Source: Bacillota bacterium (GTDB lineage: Bacteria > Bacillota > Sulfobacillia > Sulfobacillales > Sulfobacillaceae). From it: DNA of 64,000 bases. The position numbers and the translations under genes are program-made. The notes under the pieces were generated by a model that worked only from the letters and a program-made list of their open reading frames with translations, ran no database searches and was not told the DNA's origin. Shown here piece by piece: positions 53,925 to 62,278 of this stretch; the first letter of the stretch is position 1, and each line of letters begins with the position of its first letter. The DNA lies in contig JAPNUR010000013.1 in assembly GCA_026627385.1 (NCBI GenBank), forward strand, positions 1 to 64,000. The letters are read 5' to 3'.

Positions 53925-54854
53925 ATGCCCCCAATGAATGCCTCCGCGCCTTTACAGATTTTGTGCGCTGTTGACGGATCTGCGCATGCTCTTGCTGCCA
54001 TTAAATGGGTAGCTCATCACCTCGCTGACGAGCATACCCACGTGACGTTACTTCACGTCATTCGCATGACTATCGACGATGGCATCCACGACCGTTATGC
54101 CGCCTTTGCCGAGAGAGCCCACGTCCTTCTGGCCGAAGCAGCCTCATTGTTTCTTCGCCAGGATAACGTTTCGCGAGACATGGTCATCGGAATCCCGGGC
54201 CGGGCGATTGTGCAGTATGCCCGAGACCATCACGCAGACCTTTTGGTGTTGGGCCACTCGGGCCACTCCCGGTTGAACGTGTTGGGGAGTACGCTTTACG
54301 GAGTCGTGCATACGGCGTCCGTACCGTTGTTGGTGGGACCGCCGCACCCCTCGAATGAGGTGGAACCGTCTTCTGCACCGCTCCGCGTGCTCATGGCCAC
54401 GGATGGATCGCCAGCCGCGGCTATGGCGGCCCAGTGGCTGGATGCCTGGGCGGCCCATCGTCCTGTCTCGGTCGGCATTCTTCATGTGCTGGGGGACGCC
54501 ACGGACATGTTGCCCGTCAATCCCTTGTTTCGGAGCTACTCCGGGTTCTATTGGACGCCGAATGTGATGGCGGACCTCTCGTGGGAGACCGCTATTCAAG
54601 AAGCCGAGACGCGTGCGCGCGAGACGTTGGCCACCACCCGAACGATGCTCACTCACTGCACGCTTGAGGGCAGTTGGACGCGCACGGGTCTAGTGGTCGA
54701 TGAAATCCTGGCTCAGGCACAAGAGTTTCATGCGGATCTCATCGTTCTGGGGCGTCGCGGCCACTCGGCCTTGGGAACTGTGCTGGGCAGCGTGTCATTT
54801 GCGGTCATGCACCAGTCTCCGGTGCCGGTGGTCGTGGTAGAACGGGCGCCATAG
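53925..54854 (+). CDS. Tandem universal stress protein (UspA family)
   Basis: This 309-residue protein has two Usp domains. The first ends VLGHSGHSRLNVLGSTLYGVVHTASVPLLV and the second VLGRRGHSALGTVLGSVSFAVMHQSPVPVVVV, both keeping the G-2x-G-9x-G-S/T nucleotide-binding motif, so both probably bind ATP. Each begins with a strand ending in an Asp (LCAVDGSAHALAAIKW, VLMATDGSPAAAMAAQW). GGAAAGGA precedes the start. It stands alone. Its role is general stress resistance, and the ligand remains to be shown. Confidence 0.92.
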   Translation: MPPMNASAPLQILCAVDGSAHALAAIKWVAHHLADEHTHVTLLHVIRMTIDDGIHDRYAAFAERAHVLLAEAASLFLRQDNVSRDMVIGIPGRAIVQYARDHHADLLVLGHSGHSRLNVLGSTLYGVVHTASVPLLVGPPHPSNEVEPSSAPLRVLMATDGSPAAAMAAQWLDAWAAHRPVSVGILHVLGDATDMLPVNPLFRSYSGFYWTPNVMADLSWETAIQEAETRARETLATTRTMLTHCTLEGSWTRTGLVVDEILAQAQEFHADLIVLGRRGHSALGTVLGSVSFAVMHQSPVPVVVVERAP

Positions 54855-55097
54855 CATGGGTGCGCTCCCGCCGCGTAAGGATTATCCGGCCTGGGAAGTG
54901 TACGCAAGACGAGGTGGCCTCTAGGCCGTGGAGCGGTTGTTGTTAGGCGAGGCAGTGCAGTCGTCTCCACATGCCCAGATCGGGGACCATGCCGGAGAGC
55001 AAAACGCCCTGTCAGAATGCGACGGCTCCTGACGGCGATTAGCGGGGCGCCATGCAGCGAAACCTCCCCTTGCTCTGGCCTTGTCGTCCTGGGGGCC

Positions 55098-55853
55098 TTA
55101 AAGAATATCCAACAAGTACTGAGCGGCCTCATCCAAACGGCTTTTTGTAGCCTCGCTTAATATTTTCCGTTGTTCGGTTTGTTGGGGAAATTCCCGAGCC
55201 GCATAATAACAGTGGAGCGCCCGGCGGGGGCCAGTAGTCTGATTTTGAGTTCCGCCGTGCCAACAATGTGCATTCCAAACCAATACGGATCCCGCTGGAG
55301 CGATTGCCAACACCTGATCGGGATGGGGCGCCTCCGGATCGCAGTAGTCCTTGGGTGTTCCGGCCTTTAAATGACTCCCTGGGATGAGCCGAGTGGCGCC
55401 ATTTGCGACCGTGAAATCGTCGAGCATCCACAATGAGTTAACCACAGCCCACGGTGCATTGGCTTCACGAGGTCCCCAATCGGCGTGCAAAGGTTGGGCG
55501 CCTTCGCCGGGCAGGGCGTCGCGTGCGTTCAAGGAAGACAACTTGAATGGTCGTGCCAGCACGTGATAGACGGCGGCTAAGACGGTGGGGTGTAGGTAAA
55601 TCCGGTCAAATACCTCGCCTTTGTCGACCAAATTGGCCAGCCGTCGGGTGCCTGCCTCCTGATGCACTTCGGAACCGGCCGCGTCGCCCTCAGCTGCTAC
55701 TAAGGTCTCAAAACGTTCACGCAGTGCGTCCAACCAATCTCTGTCAACTAATCCCGGAAAAATAACATAACCCCGTTCGTCGAGCGATCGCCGAACATCT
55801 GTGTTTAACGGGGGCCATTGAGACACCCAGGATTCCCATGAAAAGCTCATCAT
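55098..55853 (-). CDS. Phytanoyl-CoA dioxygenase (PhyH)-like Fe(II)/2-oxoglutarate enzyme
   Basis: This 251-residue protein has RSLDERGYVIFPGLVDRDWLDALRERF, the iron-binding HADWGP (His and Asp), and VLVWNAHCWHGGTQNQTTGPRRALHCYY with the distal His and the 2-oxoglutarate-binding Arg. That is the PhyH family pattern, used in hydroxylation of varied small molecules. AAAGGAG is six bases ahead of the start. Neighbours give no substrate clue. It is a single gene convergent to the universal stress protein. Confidence 0.87.
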   Translation of the reverse strand: MMSFSWESWVSQWPPLNTDVRRSLDERGYVIFPGLVDRDWLDALRERFETLVAAEGDAAGSEVHQEAGTRRLANLVDKGEVFDRIYLHPTVLAAVYHVLARPFKLSSLNARDALPGEGAQPLHADWGPREANAPWAVVNSLWMLDDFTVANGATRLIPGSHLKAGTPKDYCDPEAPHPDQVLAIAPAGSVLVWNAHCWHGGTQNQTTGPRRALHCYYAAREFPQQTEQRKILSEATKSRLDEAAQYLLDIL

Positions 55854-56312
55854 CCGTTGCTCCTTTCGCGCATCGGGATGTTGTGCAAAGACCCGCAGGA
55901 CCTTCGGAAAGTTGAACCAGTGAGGCTACGGGTGCAACAAAGTCCGGCAGTGGGCGGAACTGTCGTACACTCCAGTTACGTTTTCCTCCACCGCGCCATT
56001 TCTGATGCCTTAACGGAAGTTTACATCGTTCTTGTCGGTTTGGTTCATTAAACGCGCCACGATTTTATGTCAAGTCTGACGTTATGTGATAGAAAATCGC
56101 CAGGATTTTTTCACATTCCATCCATGCTGGGGATGGAGCTAACTACGGTTTGCCGAGCCGTGGGTAGCGGCCCCGGGCTGACCTAATTCGCCGTGATGGG
56201 ACGTTGAGCGCTCATCGCCTACCCCACGGCCGCCGCCCCATGGGAATGCGGCCCAGGAAGCAAAGTCCGCGGCGAGCGGTCGGCTGATTTGGCAACATCG
56301 GTCAACACTGGC
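55854..56312. other. Intergenic, no supported gene
   Basis: About 460 bases with no convincing gene. A GC-rich hairpin-like stretch lies around 56220-56250 and short frames occur on both strands without family patterns. The right edge is the abrupt start of the duplicated segment. Confidence 0.4.
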
Positions 56313-56609
56313 TTGCCACGTTAGGGGCGTTACTGGTGCATCTCGCGGTAAACGCCAGTGTGGGGATGTCTTTCGCAAGTTGCGCAAGGTGCGCTGGCTA
56401 TGGTACTACCTCGTGCCTGGCCTTGGGGTCGTGTTTATCTTCTTTCCCTTTACTATACGTTGTTTCAAGATCCCGCCTATCCCGTGGATTTAGCACCGTA
56501 TGTGGTCGCTTTGTGGTTGGCGGTTGGACTGATTGTTCTTTGTTGGATTATGCGGCGAAACCCCGACGGCTTCAATATGTGGTGCGTGACGCGACACCCG
56601 CTTCAGTAG
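56313..56609 (+). pseudogene. C-terminal fragment of an APC permease, degenerate copy
   Basis: The sequence is a close copy of the last 300 bases of the permease at 37934-39343, starting sharply at TTGCCACGTTAGGGGCGTTA. The frame is broken by single-base losses: LAVNASVGM continues out of frame, and YTLFQDPAYPVDLAPYVVALWLAVGLIVLCWIM returns in another frame. It cannot make a transporter. It shows that the duplication cut the permease gene. Confidence 0.85.
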
Positions 56610-56646
56610 GGGCGTGTACAATGGCAGTACGGGAGGGGAGCTGCCG

Positions 56647-57276
56647 ATGCTCAAAGCTGACCGGCTACTCGGCTTGCTGAACATTTTGGAGGATCGGACG
56701 GAAGCGGTGCGCATTACCGAACTGGCAACCCTGCAGCACGTGACCCCCGTGACCGTCCTCCGGGAGGTCGCCGAATTGGCGGGACGGGCGCGACTTCTGG
56801 TTACCCATGGTGGTGTTCGGCTTAAGGCAGAGACCGTCAGCGCGGAAACGGTGTACGATCTCAAGCTCACGGAAGACCGCCTGGAGAAAGACGCGATAGC
56901 GCGCGCAGCGCTCGCGCACGTGACCGACGGCATGACACCGTCCCTGGACGAGGGTACCACTGTGGGAGCGTTAGCTCCGCATTTGACGAATCGGCGGCTG
57001 ACGCTAATTACCAACGCGCTCAATGTGGTGAATGTCATCGCACGCAGCCGCCGGGTGCGCCTGATGGTCGTCGGGGGGACGTTTCGCCGTGAGTCGCTTA
57101 CCTTTCTGGGGCCGAAAGCAATTAGCATGCTCCGTGAACTGCGTTACGGTATTGCATTTTTGGAAACCGAAGGGTTTGACTGGGACCGGGGATTTCAGGA
57201 CATGCCTCCTGTTCATCAAGGGACGCGCATCACCTGGTTCGCGCAGAAAACGCCTAGCTGGAAGCAGGCCAGGTAG
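56647..57276 (+). CDS. Shortened DeoR-family regulator, paralogue of the gene at 39452
   Basis: This 209-residue frame keeps the HTH and half of the sensor domain (VTDGMTPSLDEGTTVGALAPHL, VVGGTFRRESLTFLGPKAISML), but relative to its paralogue exactly 54 codons are missing after DWDRGF, and it rejoins at QDMPPVHQGTRITW. The deleted part includes the AAGSKLGRRF motif of the sensor. In the recognition helix TVRRDVAEL has become TVLREVAEL, which may alter DNA binding. GGAGGGG precedes the ATG. It could be a dominant-negative form or a decaying copy. Confidence 0.6.
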   Translation: MLKADRLLGLLNILEDRTEAVRITELATLQHVTPVTVLREVAELAGRARLLVTHGGVRLKAETVSAETVYDLKLTEDRLEKDAIARAALAHVTDGMTPSLDEGTTVGALAPHLTNRRLTLITNALNVVNVIARSRRVRLMVVGGTFRRESLTFLGPKAISMLRELRYGIAFLETEGFDWDRGFQDMPPVHQGTRITWFAQKTPSWKQAR

Positions 57277-57390
57277 CACAACCGAAGCGAGATGACGTCG
57301 AGGATGTGAATAACGTGGCCCTCAGATGGGCATCCCGTAGAACGCGGAGGCGCGGCCAACTGGTTTATCATGATAACGGTGGATCTCCGA

Positions 57391-57510
57391 TGGCATATCA
57401 AGCGTTCGCAGGGTACGGATGAGCTTCTGGGATTACGTGTGGGTGATTTCCGCGTGGTGTGTTTCATTGAACAGGAGTTGGATGCCTGTGGAAGATGTTC
57501 CAAGCGGTGG
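57391..57510 (+). pseudogene. Possible RelE/ParE-type toxin C-terminal fragment
   Basis: The frame reads HIKRSQGTDELLGLRVGDFRVVCFIEQEL, which resembles the LKGTD..YRLRVGDYRVIF.IE core of RelE/ParE toxins. The residues that usually follow (a basic HRR.VY end) are not seen, and no antitoxin gene is nearby. It lies just past the duplicated segment. The match is short, so this is a tentative call. Confidence 0.35.
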
Positions 57511-57561
57511 GTGTCGTTTACGGCTAATCGGCCGTCATGGGGGCTGACAAAGGCGCTCGAT

Positions 57562-58200
57562 TTACGGGTCACCGTCCGCACGAATTGTGCATTTGACCCG
57601 CGAATCACCCCCATTAACTGCGGCGCGACTTCTGATGAGAGCAAAGTCATAGGTGCCGACGGCCCGAAAAGTCCAGGACCAGAATCCGATCGTGTCCGTC
57701 GTGTCGTTGAGGACGGTTTCCCCTTGTGTTACCTGATTTCGCGGGCCGCCGAGTAAGACTAATTGATCCCTGTTGGTGTCTGTTACGGCGGCGCGGTTGG
57801 CAGGCCAAAAGACCACCGCACTCCCAACCGGCACAACTATGTGCGGGATTGTGGAACAATGGTTGATGAGCCACCCGGAAGGATACACGTTTTCCTGGGG
57901 TATTGGCCAATAGATTGGCGCACGTGGGATGCCTGACAATGGGATTTCGGTTTGGAGCCACGTCTATGGTCCAGCATGCGTTTTCCGCCACCAGGAGTTG
58001 ATGACCGCGCCGGATTAGATACCCGTCATTGAGTCCGAAAAAATGGTGCGGTGTCGACCATAGCAGCCGGGGTTCGCCTCGGGCGGGTAGCCACAGCACC
58101 TGGGCACTGCCCCACACAATTGACGCTCCAAGAGAGGGCGGGGCTACGAGTCCCACCACCATGCCTCGACGACCGAAAGGTACGTTCTTCCATGCGGTAA
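57562..58200 (-). pseudogene. Frameshifted protein of unknown family
   Basis: From about 58190 the frame runs MVVGLVAPPSLGASIVWGSAQVLWLPARGEPRLLWSTPHHFFGLNDGYLIRRGHQLLVAENACWTIDV. Near 57930 it must shift to reach SGIPRAPIYWPIPQENVYPSGWLINHCSTIPHIVVPVGSAVVFWPANRAAVTDTNRDQLVLLGG and FWSWTFRAVGTYDFALI. The second part looks like a beta-sandwich domain. The composition of both parts is protein-like, so a single gene with a frameshift is likely. No family recognised. Confidence 0.4.
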
Positions 58201-58393
58201 TTGATGGCTGGAATCACAGGATGACGCAGACGGAAACCCTGCTGTATGGGCACCTGAGGCCCATTCCAGATGATGTTCCAGATGTGGTATGAAGGACTCC
58301 AGTGGATGACCGAGAGCTGTAAGTCTTCGAATTGGGACGACGATGTATCGGGGAACTACTCGGTGGCAGCTACCTCGATCAAGTCCTAAATGT

Positions 58394-59759
58394 GGTGTAA
58401 ATTCGTCCCTTGGTAGCTTCGGTGTTATATCACCTAAGTTGGCTCACTTTTGATGGCTGTGCGGTGTGCATTTTTTGTTCGTCGCGCCATGTGAAGTAGT
58501 CCTTCATGTCGAGATACTTGTGCCCTGACTGCCACTTCTCGTCGATCTCCATCAACAACGCCCCGATGAGTCTGATCACGGATTCGCGGTTGGGATAGAT
58601 GCGGATCACCCGGTCGCGGCGGCGAATCTCCTCGTTGAGTCGCTCCATCCCATTGGTGGTTCGAAGTCTTTTGCGATACCGTTCCGGCAAGCATAGTACC
58701 GCCGTCATGTCATCAAACGCGGTTTCGAGCCATGTCACAGCCTTCTCGGCCTTCTCGCCGTCGTCGGATACGACCTGATCCCTCAGCAACCGTGCGGTGG
58801 CCACGTCCGGTGCGTCTAGGATTGCGCGTACTTTGGCATAGAGTTCATCGTACAAATTCTTCGGCGTGGCGTCCGCAAAATGGCGCATGAAGTGGGTCTG
58901 GCAACGTTGCCACGTGGCACCCTGGAACTGGGTCCGTAACGCCTTCACGAGTCCGCTGTGACTGTCTGACACGACGATGTCCACGCCCCGCAGATCCCGT
59001 CCCTGGAGCCAGGAGAAGAACTCTGTCCAACTCGCTTCTGACTCGCTGTCGCCAAGCATCACGCCCAGGATTTCTCGATACCCCTCTTCGTTCACGCCGG
59101 TCGCGATCATCGCAGCTCGCGAGCGTACCCGTCTATCCTCTCGGATTTTCAGCACGATGGCGTCAACCAGAACGAAGGGAGAGCGGGTGTCGCTCAGATT
59201 CCGTTCATTCCACGCCTGCACGATCGGGTCGAGCCGCTTACACAATTCAGAGACGGTAGACTTCGAGAACTCCGCTCCACACAACTCCTCCGGGTCGCCG
59301 TAATCTTCCTTGTGGAGACGCCGTGAATCACCATTTCCACAAGCGCCAGCAGTAAGGCCTGCTCACTTCGCTGATAGCGTGCAAAGAGTTCCGTGGAAAA
59401 GCTCCTATTTCGCAATCGCGGGACACGCAGAGTCAGGGTTCCGACGCGGGTCGTCAAAGGATGGGGGCGGGTACCATTCCGGTAGCCCTGGCGGTCTTCC
59501 GAGCGCTCGTATGGCTCAGCCTGCAGTTGCTCAGACGCCTGCGCATTCAGAACCTGGTTCAACACCTTCTCCATCAACAACGCTACCCCCTGATCCCCAG
59601 TAAATAGTCCTTTCAAAACCTCGTCATCCACGGTAATGTTGTACTGTGCCATCTCGCATTCCTCCCAGTAGATTTGTGCTCGTCACACTGATTCTACCAA
59701 AGAGGGACGGGGTGGCACGTCTACATTGTGTCACCCAGGGCTTCCACTGAATTTACACC
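58394..59759 (-). mobile_element. IS256-family insertion element
   Basis: Terminal inverted repeats GGTGTAAATTC (58394-58404) and its complement at 59749-59759 bracket a single transposase frame on the minus strand. The size, about 1.37 kb, fits IS256. An exact target-site duplication could not be recognised in the flanks, so either the borders are a few bases off or the flank has changed. Confidence 0.85.
58430..59652 (-). pseudogene. IS256-family transposase with one frameshift
   Basis: The N-terminal part (AQYNITVDDEVLKGLFTGDQGVALLMEKVLNQVLNAQASEQLQAEPYERSEDRQGYRNGTRPHPLTTRVGTLTLRVPRLRNRSFS) is open from 59652. Near 59300 the frame shifts and continues as ELCGAEFSKSTVSELCKRLDPIVQAW with the catalytic residues in VLVDAIVLKIRED (first Asp), DIVVSDSHSG (second Asp) and NGMERLNEEIRRRDRVIRIYPN (Glu). 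Apart from the one-base shift the gene looks complete and recent. IS256 elements are not known to use programmed frameshifting, so it is probably inactive. Confidence 0.88.
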
Positions 59760-60264
59760 AATTATGCGGACTCAATTGCTACCTCTTCGGGTGGGCTGTG
59801 TGTCCACCCTACAGATTCGGTTTTGACCACCGTAGCTGCAGTGGCAAAAAGGTGGTGGAGCACCGCGGGGATGGCGCGTGTACGATTGCGCTGGCCGCCG
59901 CAGGCGATGAACTGTTGCCACAACCGCTGGCAATTGCACTGATGGCCATGATCACGCTCGCCATGAAAAGTAATTGGGTGCCGTAACTGGACTCATTTCT
60001 AGCGACGAAGTACCATCATGTACGCATACTTCCGGTGTATACGCGTTTATACCGTAAACATGATTTATCAGCAAGGGATTCCACCTATTACTGGTTTCAG
60101 TGGCGTCGTGATCTAAATTGGCCGCCGCCATACCATGTGCACCGTAAGCAGCCAGTATATATGGATGCAGCCTACTACCAGAGAAGATCCGCCGATCGCA
60201 TGCGGTCGCACTGTCCAGTCACGGTGTCTTCGGTTATCAACGGTTCCAGCGTCGTAACGACTTA
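59760..60264. other. Intergenic, no supported gene
   Basis: About 500 bases between the IS256 element and the glycosyltransferase gene. Short open frames without domains only. Confidence 0.4.
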
Positions 60265-61911
60265 CTAAGGGGCCGTCGGACCAATAGCGTACAGGCGGTA
60301 CGTTGTCCCCCACACGTCGTTAAATTGAGCGATGAAATGTGCCCATGGTACCTTTCCGTACCACATTCCCGGATAGTCGCGATCAATGTCCACGAGGTTA
60401 TTGGCGTTCACCGGTTGGGGGACCAAGAATGCCGACACGCGCCCCCGAGGGTTAAGCAAAATGGACTTATAGTCGTAATCTGACGTAATAATAAACTGCT
60501 GCGGATTATTGACCTGAATCACCACTGGTACCCCAGTGGTGAAATCATCAGCCAGAATCAGCATGTGCGGATGTGCATTGACATAGCGTATGAGGGCCAA
60601 ATTACCCGGTGTAAACGGGTTCATTTGCTGAGCATGGATGGCGGAGCGGATCGCTTGGCCATCCGGGTTGCCCAGTTTAGGAGATTGCAGGGCAAAATAA
60701 GTACCCACGGAGCCAGCTACCACAAAGAGTGTGGCGACGAGCCAGCTTAGATGGTATCGGCCGTCACGAACCCAGTGCCGTGCCGCACAACCGCCGAGGT
60801 AACTGACCAACACTAACCCACTGGGAATGTAGTAGATGAAATAACGATCCCACGGGGCGAGATTGCCTTTATAGAGAAGATCTAAGTCTAAGAGTAACGG
60901 TCCAATAATGCCGCCGAACAGTACCGGGAGAAAGCGATCTGAACGACGCCAGACCAGTAACGCGATCCCGACGAGAATAGCGACATCGATTGGCCAATAT
61001 AACAGCGTAAACCGGGTCACATACCAGAGCGATCGCAGAATATGATGCATCTCATGCAGGCGAATCCGTTCTTCGTACGCACTTAACGACGTCAGAGCGA
61101 TATTGCTGTAGGTACCGTCTAAAAAATAGAGGGGATTTTTCATAATTAGCCAATTAAAGTAAAGCCAGAGTGCGCCGCTGGCCGCCAAGGGCGACAACAA
61201 GAGGATGGCGGTTCCGCGAATTTTCACCCATGGCACTCCGGTCATGGCCTGTGAAATCGCTAGTCCGAGCGTAACCATGATCCCAAACGGTAATGCCTCG
61301 TAGCGGACGCCGAGACCCACTACGAGCCATAATGCAGCCGCCATGAGTGCTCGTAGCGAATCGCGTCGCAGAAACTCGTAAATGTTGAAATACGTCGCAA
61401 TCACGCAGGTTGACATCATTACGTCGGTCATACCATTTGCGCCATACAGCAAAATCAAAGGATTCAAGGCATAAGCGCTCGTGATAATTACCCGCCAACC
61501 TAGTGGCATCCCAAAGCGGGCTAGTAATCGACTTAGATAATAAGCCCCTGCCGCCAAAAACAACGCACTGACGGGAATGCCGGCCAATCCGTCGCGTACC
61601 AGCGCGGGCCACAATGGATACAGGGCCACCAACGGCAATGCTAAAATACTCGAAAGAGGGGTCCACACAAATCCGATGGCTCCTAAGTGTGGGTCGCGAC
61701 TCCACAATACAAAAAACGCATGTGCTACACGTGCCACTGCGTCGTACGACATATAGTGCAGCCCGAGCGTGAGGTAAGCCCCAGCCGATATTGACAAAAC
61801 CAATGCACCTAGACCGATCCACCGCGCTTCAGGGGCTTCACGATGGGTGACTTGCGGGGCTTCTGCTGAAGCTACATAATCGGCCAAACGTCGACGCACC
61901 GTAATTGCCAT
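60265..61911 (-). CDS. GT-C-type membrane glycosyltransferase (PMT/ArnT-like)
   Basis: This 548-residue protein has about 12 helices and the GT-C layout: the first extracytoplasmic loop carries an Asp (LGLHYMSYDAVARVAHAFFVLWSRDPHLGAIGFVWTPLSSILALPLVAL), then repeated helices (NPLILLYGANGMTDVMMSTCVIATYFNIYEFL). The C-terminal 150 residues form an extracytoplasmic domain. Such enzymes use lipid-linked sugars to glycosylate proteins or cell-wall polymers. It lies divergent from the riboswitch-controlled secreted gene, which suggests a joint role in surface polysaccharide. A GGGAAAGGG site lies ahead of ATG 61911. Confidence 0.75.
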   Translation of the reverse strand: MAITVRRRLADYVASAEAPQVTHREAPEARWIGLGALVLSISAGAYLTLGLHYMSYDAVARVAHAFFVLWSRDPHLGAIGFVWTPLSSILALPLVALYPLWPALVRDGLAGIPVSALFLAAGAYYLSRLLARFGMPLGWRVIITSAYALNPLILLYGANGMTDVMMSTCVIATYFNIYEFLRRDSLRALMAAALWLVVGLGVRYEALPFGIMVTLGLAISQAMTGVPWVKIRGTAILLLSPLAASGALWLYFNWLIMKNPLYFLDGTYSNIALTSLSAYEERIRLHEMHHILRSLWYVTRFTLLYWPIDVAILVGIALLVWRRSDRFLPVLFGGIIGPLLLDLDLLYKGNLAPWDRYFIYYIPSGLVLVSYLGGCAARHWVRDGRYHLSWLVATLFVVAGSVGTYFALQSPKLGNPDGQAIRSAIHAQQMNPFTPGNLALIRYVNAHPHMLILADDFTTGVPVVIQVNNPQQFIITSDYDYKSILLNPRGRVSAFLVPQPVNANNLVDIDRDYPGMWYGKVPWAHFIAQFNDVWGTTYRLYAIGPTAP

Positions 61912-62071
61912 GAGTGTCTGCCCTTTCCCGTAAATACCTTTTGTCCCATCGTACTGGCGGTCAGGCAGTGTGTCAGTGTCGTGGTGGGTCTCATGGAAGT
62001 ATCAATGTTTACGTCAAAACGTTCCCTAATATTTGTCATCCATGACATAGTTGCCTATCGTAAGGATCACC

Positions 62072-62178
62072 AAGGTTTCGCGCTCAGAGCAAACCCGTCA
62101 AGAGGCGGGGACGCAAAGCCACGGGCCCCCAAATCCATAATTGGGCGGCAGCCGGGTTGCCGAGAAGCCGATGGGGCG
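62072..62178 (+). promoter_or_regulatory. c-di-GMP-I (GEMM) riboswitch
   Basis: The sequence has the conserved GEMM-I blocks in order: CAGAGCAAACCCGTC, the closing AAGAGGCGGGGACGCAAAGCCACGGG, a variable arm (CCCCCAAATCCATAATTGGGCGG) and CAGCCGGGTTGCCGA. ACGCAAAGCC is the ligand-contacting core, and GGGTTGCCGA is the tetraloop-receptor side. It is followed 12 bases later by an intrinsic terminator, so it probably controls transcription. Whether c-di-GMP switches the gene on or off cannot be told from the sequence. A c-GAMP-selective variant is the alternative. Confidence 0.9.
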
Positions 62179-62189
62179 AGTTATTAATG

Positions 62190-62221
62190 CCTTCGCCCGA
62201 ACCTTCGGGCGAAGGTTTTTT
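62190..62221 (+). terminator. Intrinsic terminator of the riboswitch
   Basis: CCTTCGCCCGAA and TTCGGGCGAAGG pair perfectly with a two-base gap (loop GAACCTTC), followed by six T residues. It lies between the aptamer and the start codon of the downstream gene, as an expression platform should. Confidence 0.93.
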
Positions 62222-62278
62222 CATCGGTTGCTGAACGCGGGTCCTCGGGAATGGTGCATTCCGGAGGAGCGAAAGGTT

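Noticed and set aside
57370..57756. Full 128-codon plus-strand frame after the shortened DeoR gene
   Set aside because: Only about 40 codons resemble a RelE-type toxin. The rest is antisense to a frameshifted minus-strand gene and not protein-like, so only the short fragment was listed.
58394..59759. Programmed frameshifting in the IS256 transposase
   Set aside because: No slippery heptamer or pseudoknot is apparent near the shift, and this family normally uses one continuous frame, so a simple mutation is more likely.
60035..60268. Plus-strand frame before the glycosyltransferase gene
   Set aside because: No ribosome binding site or family pattern. It lies in sequence that looks noncoding.
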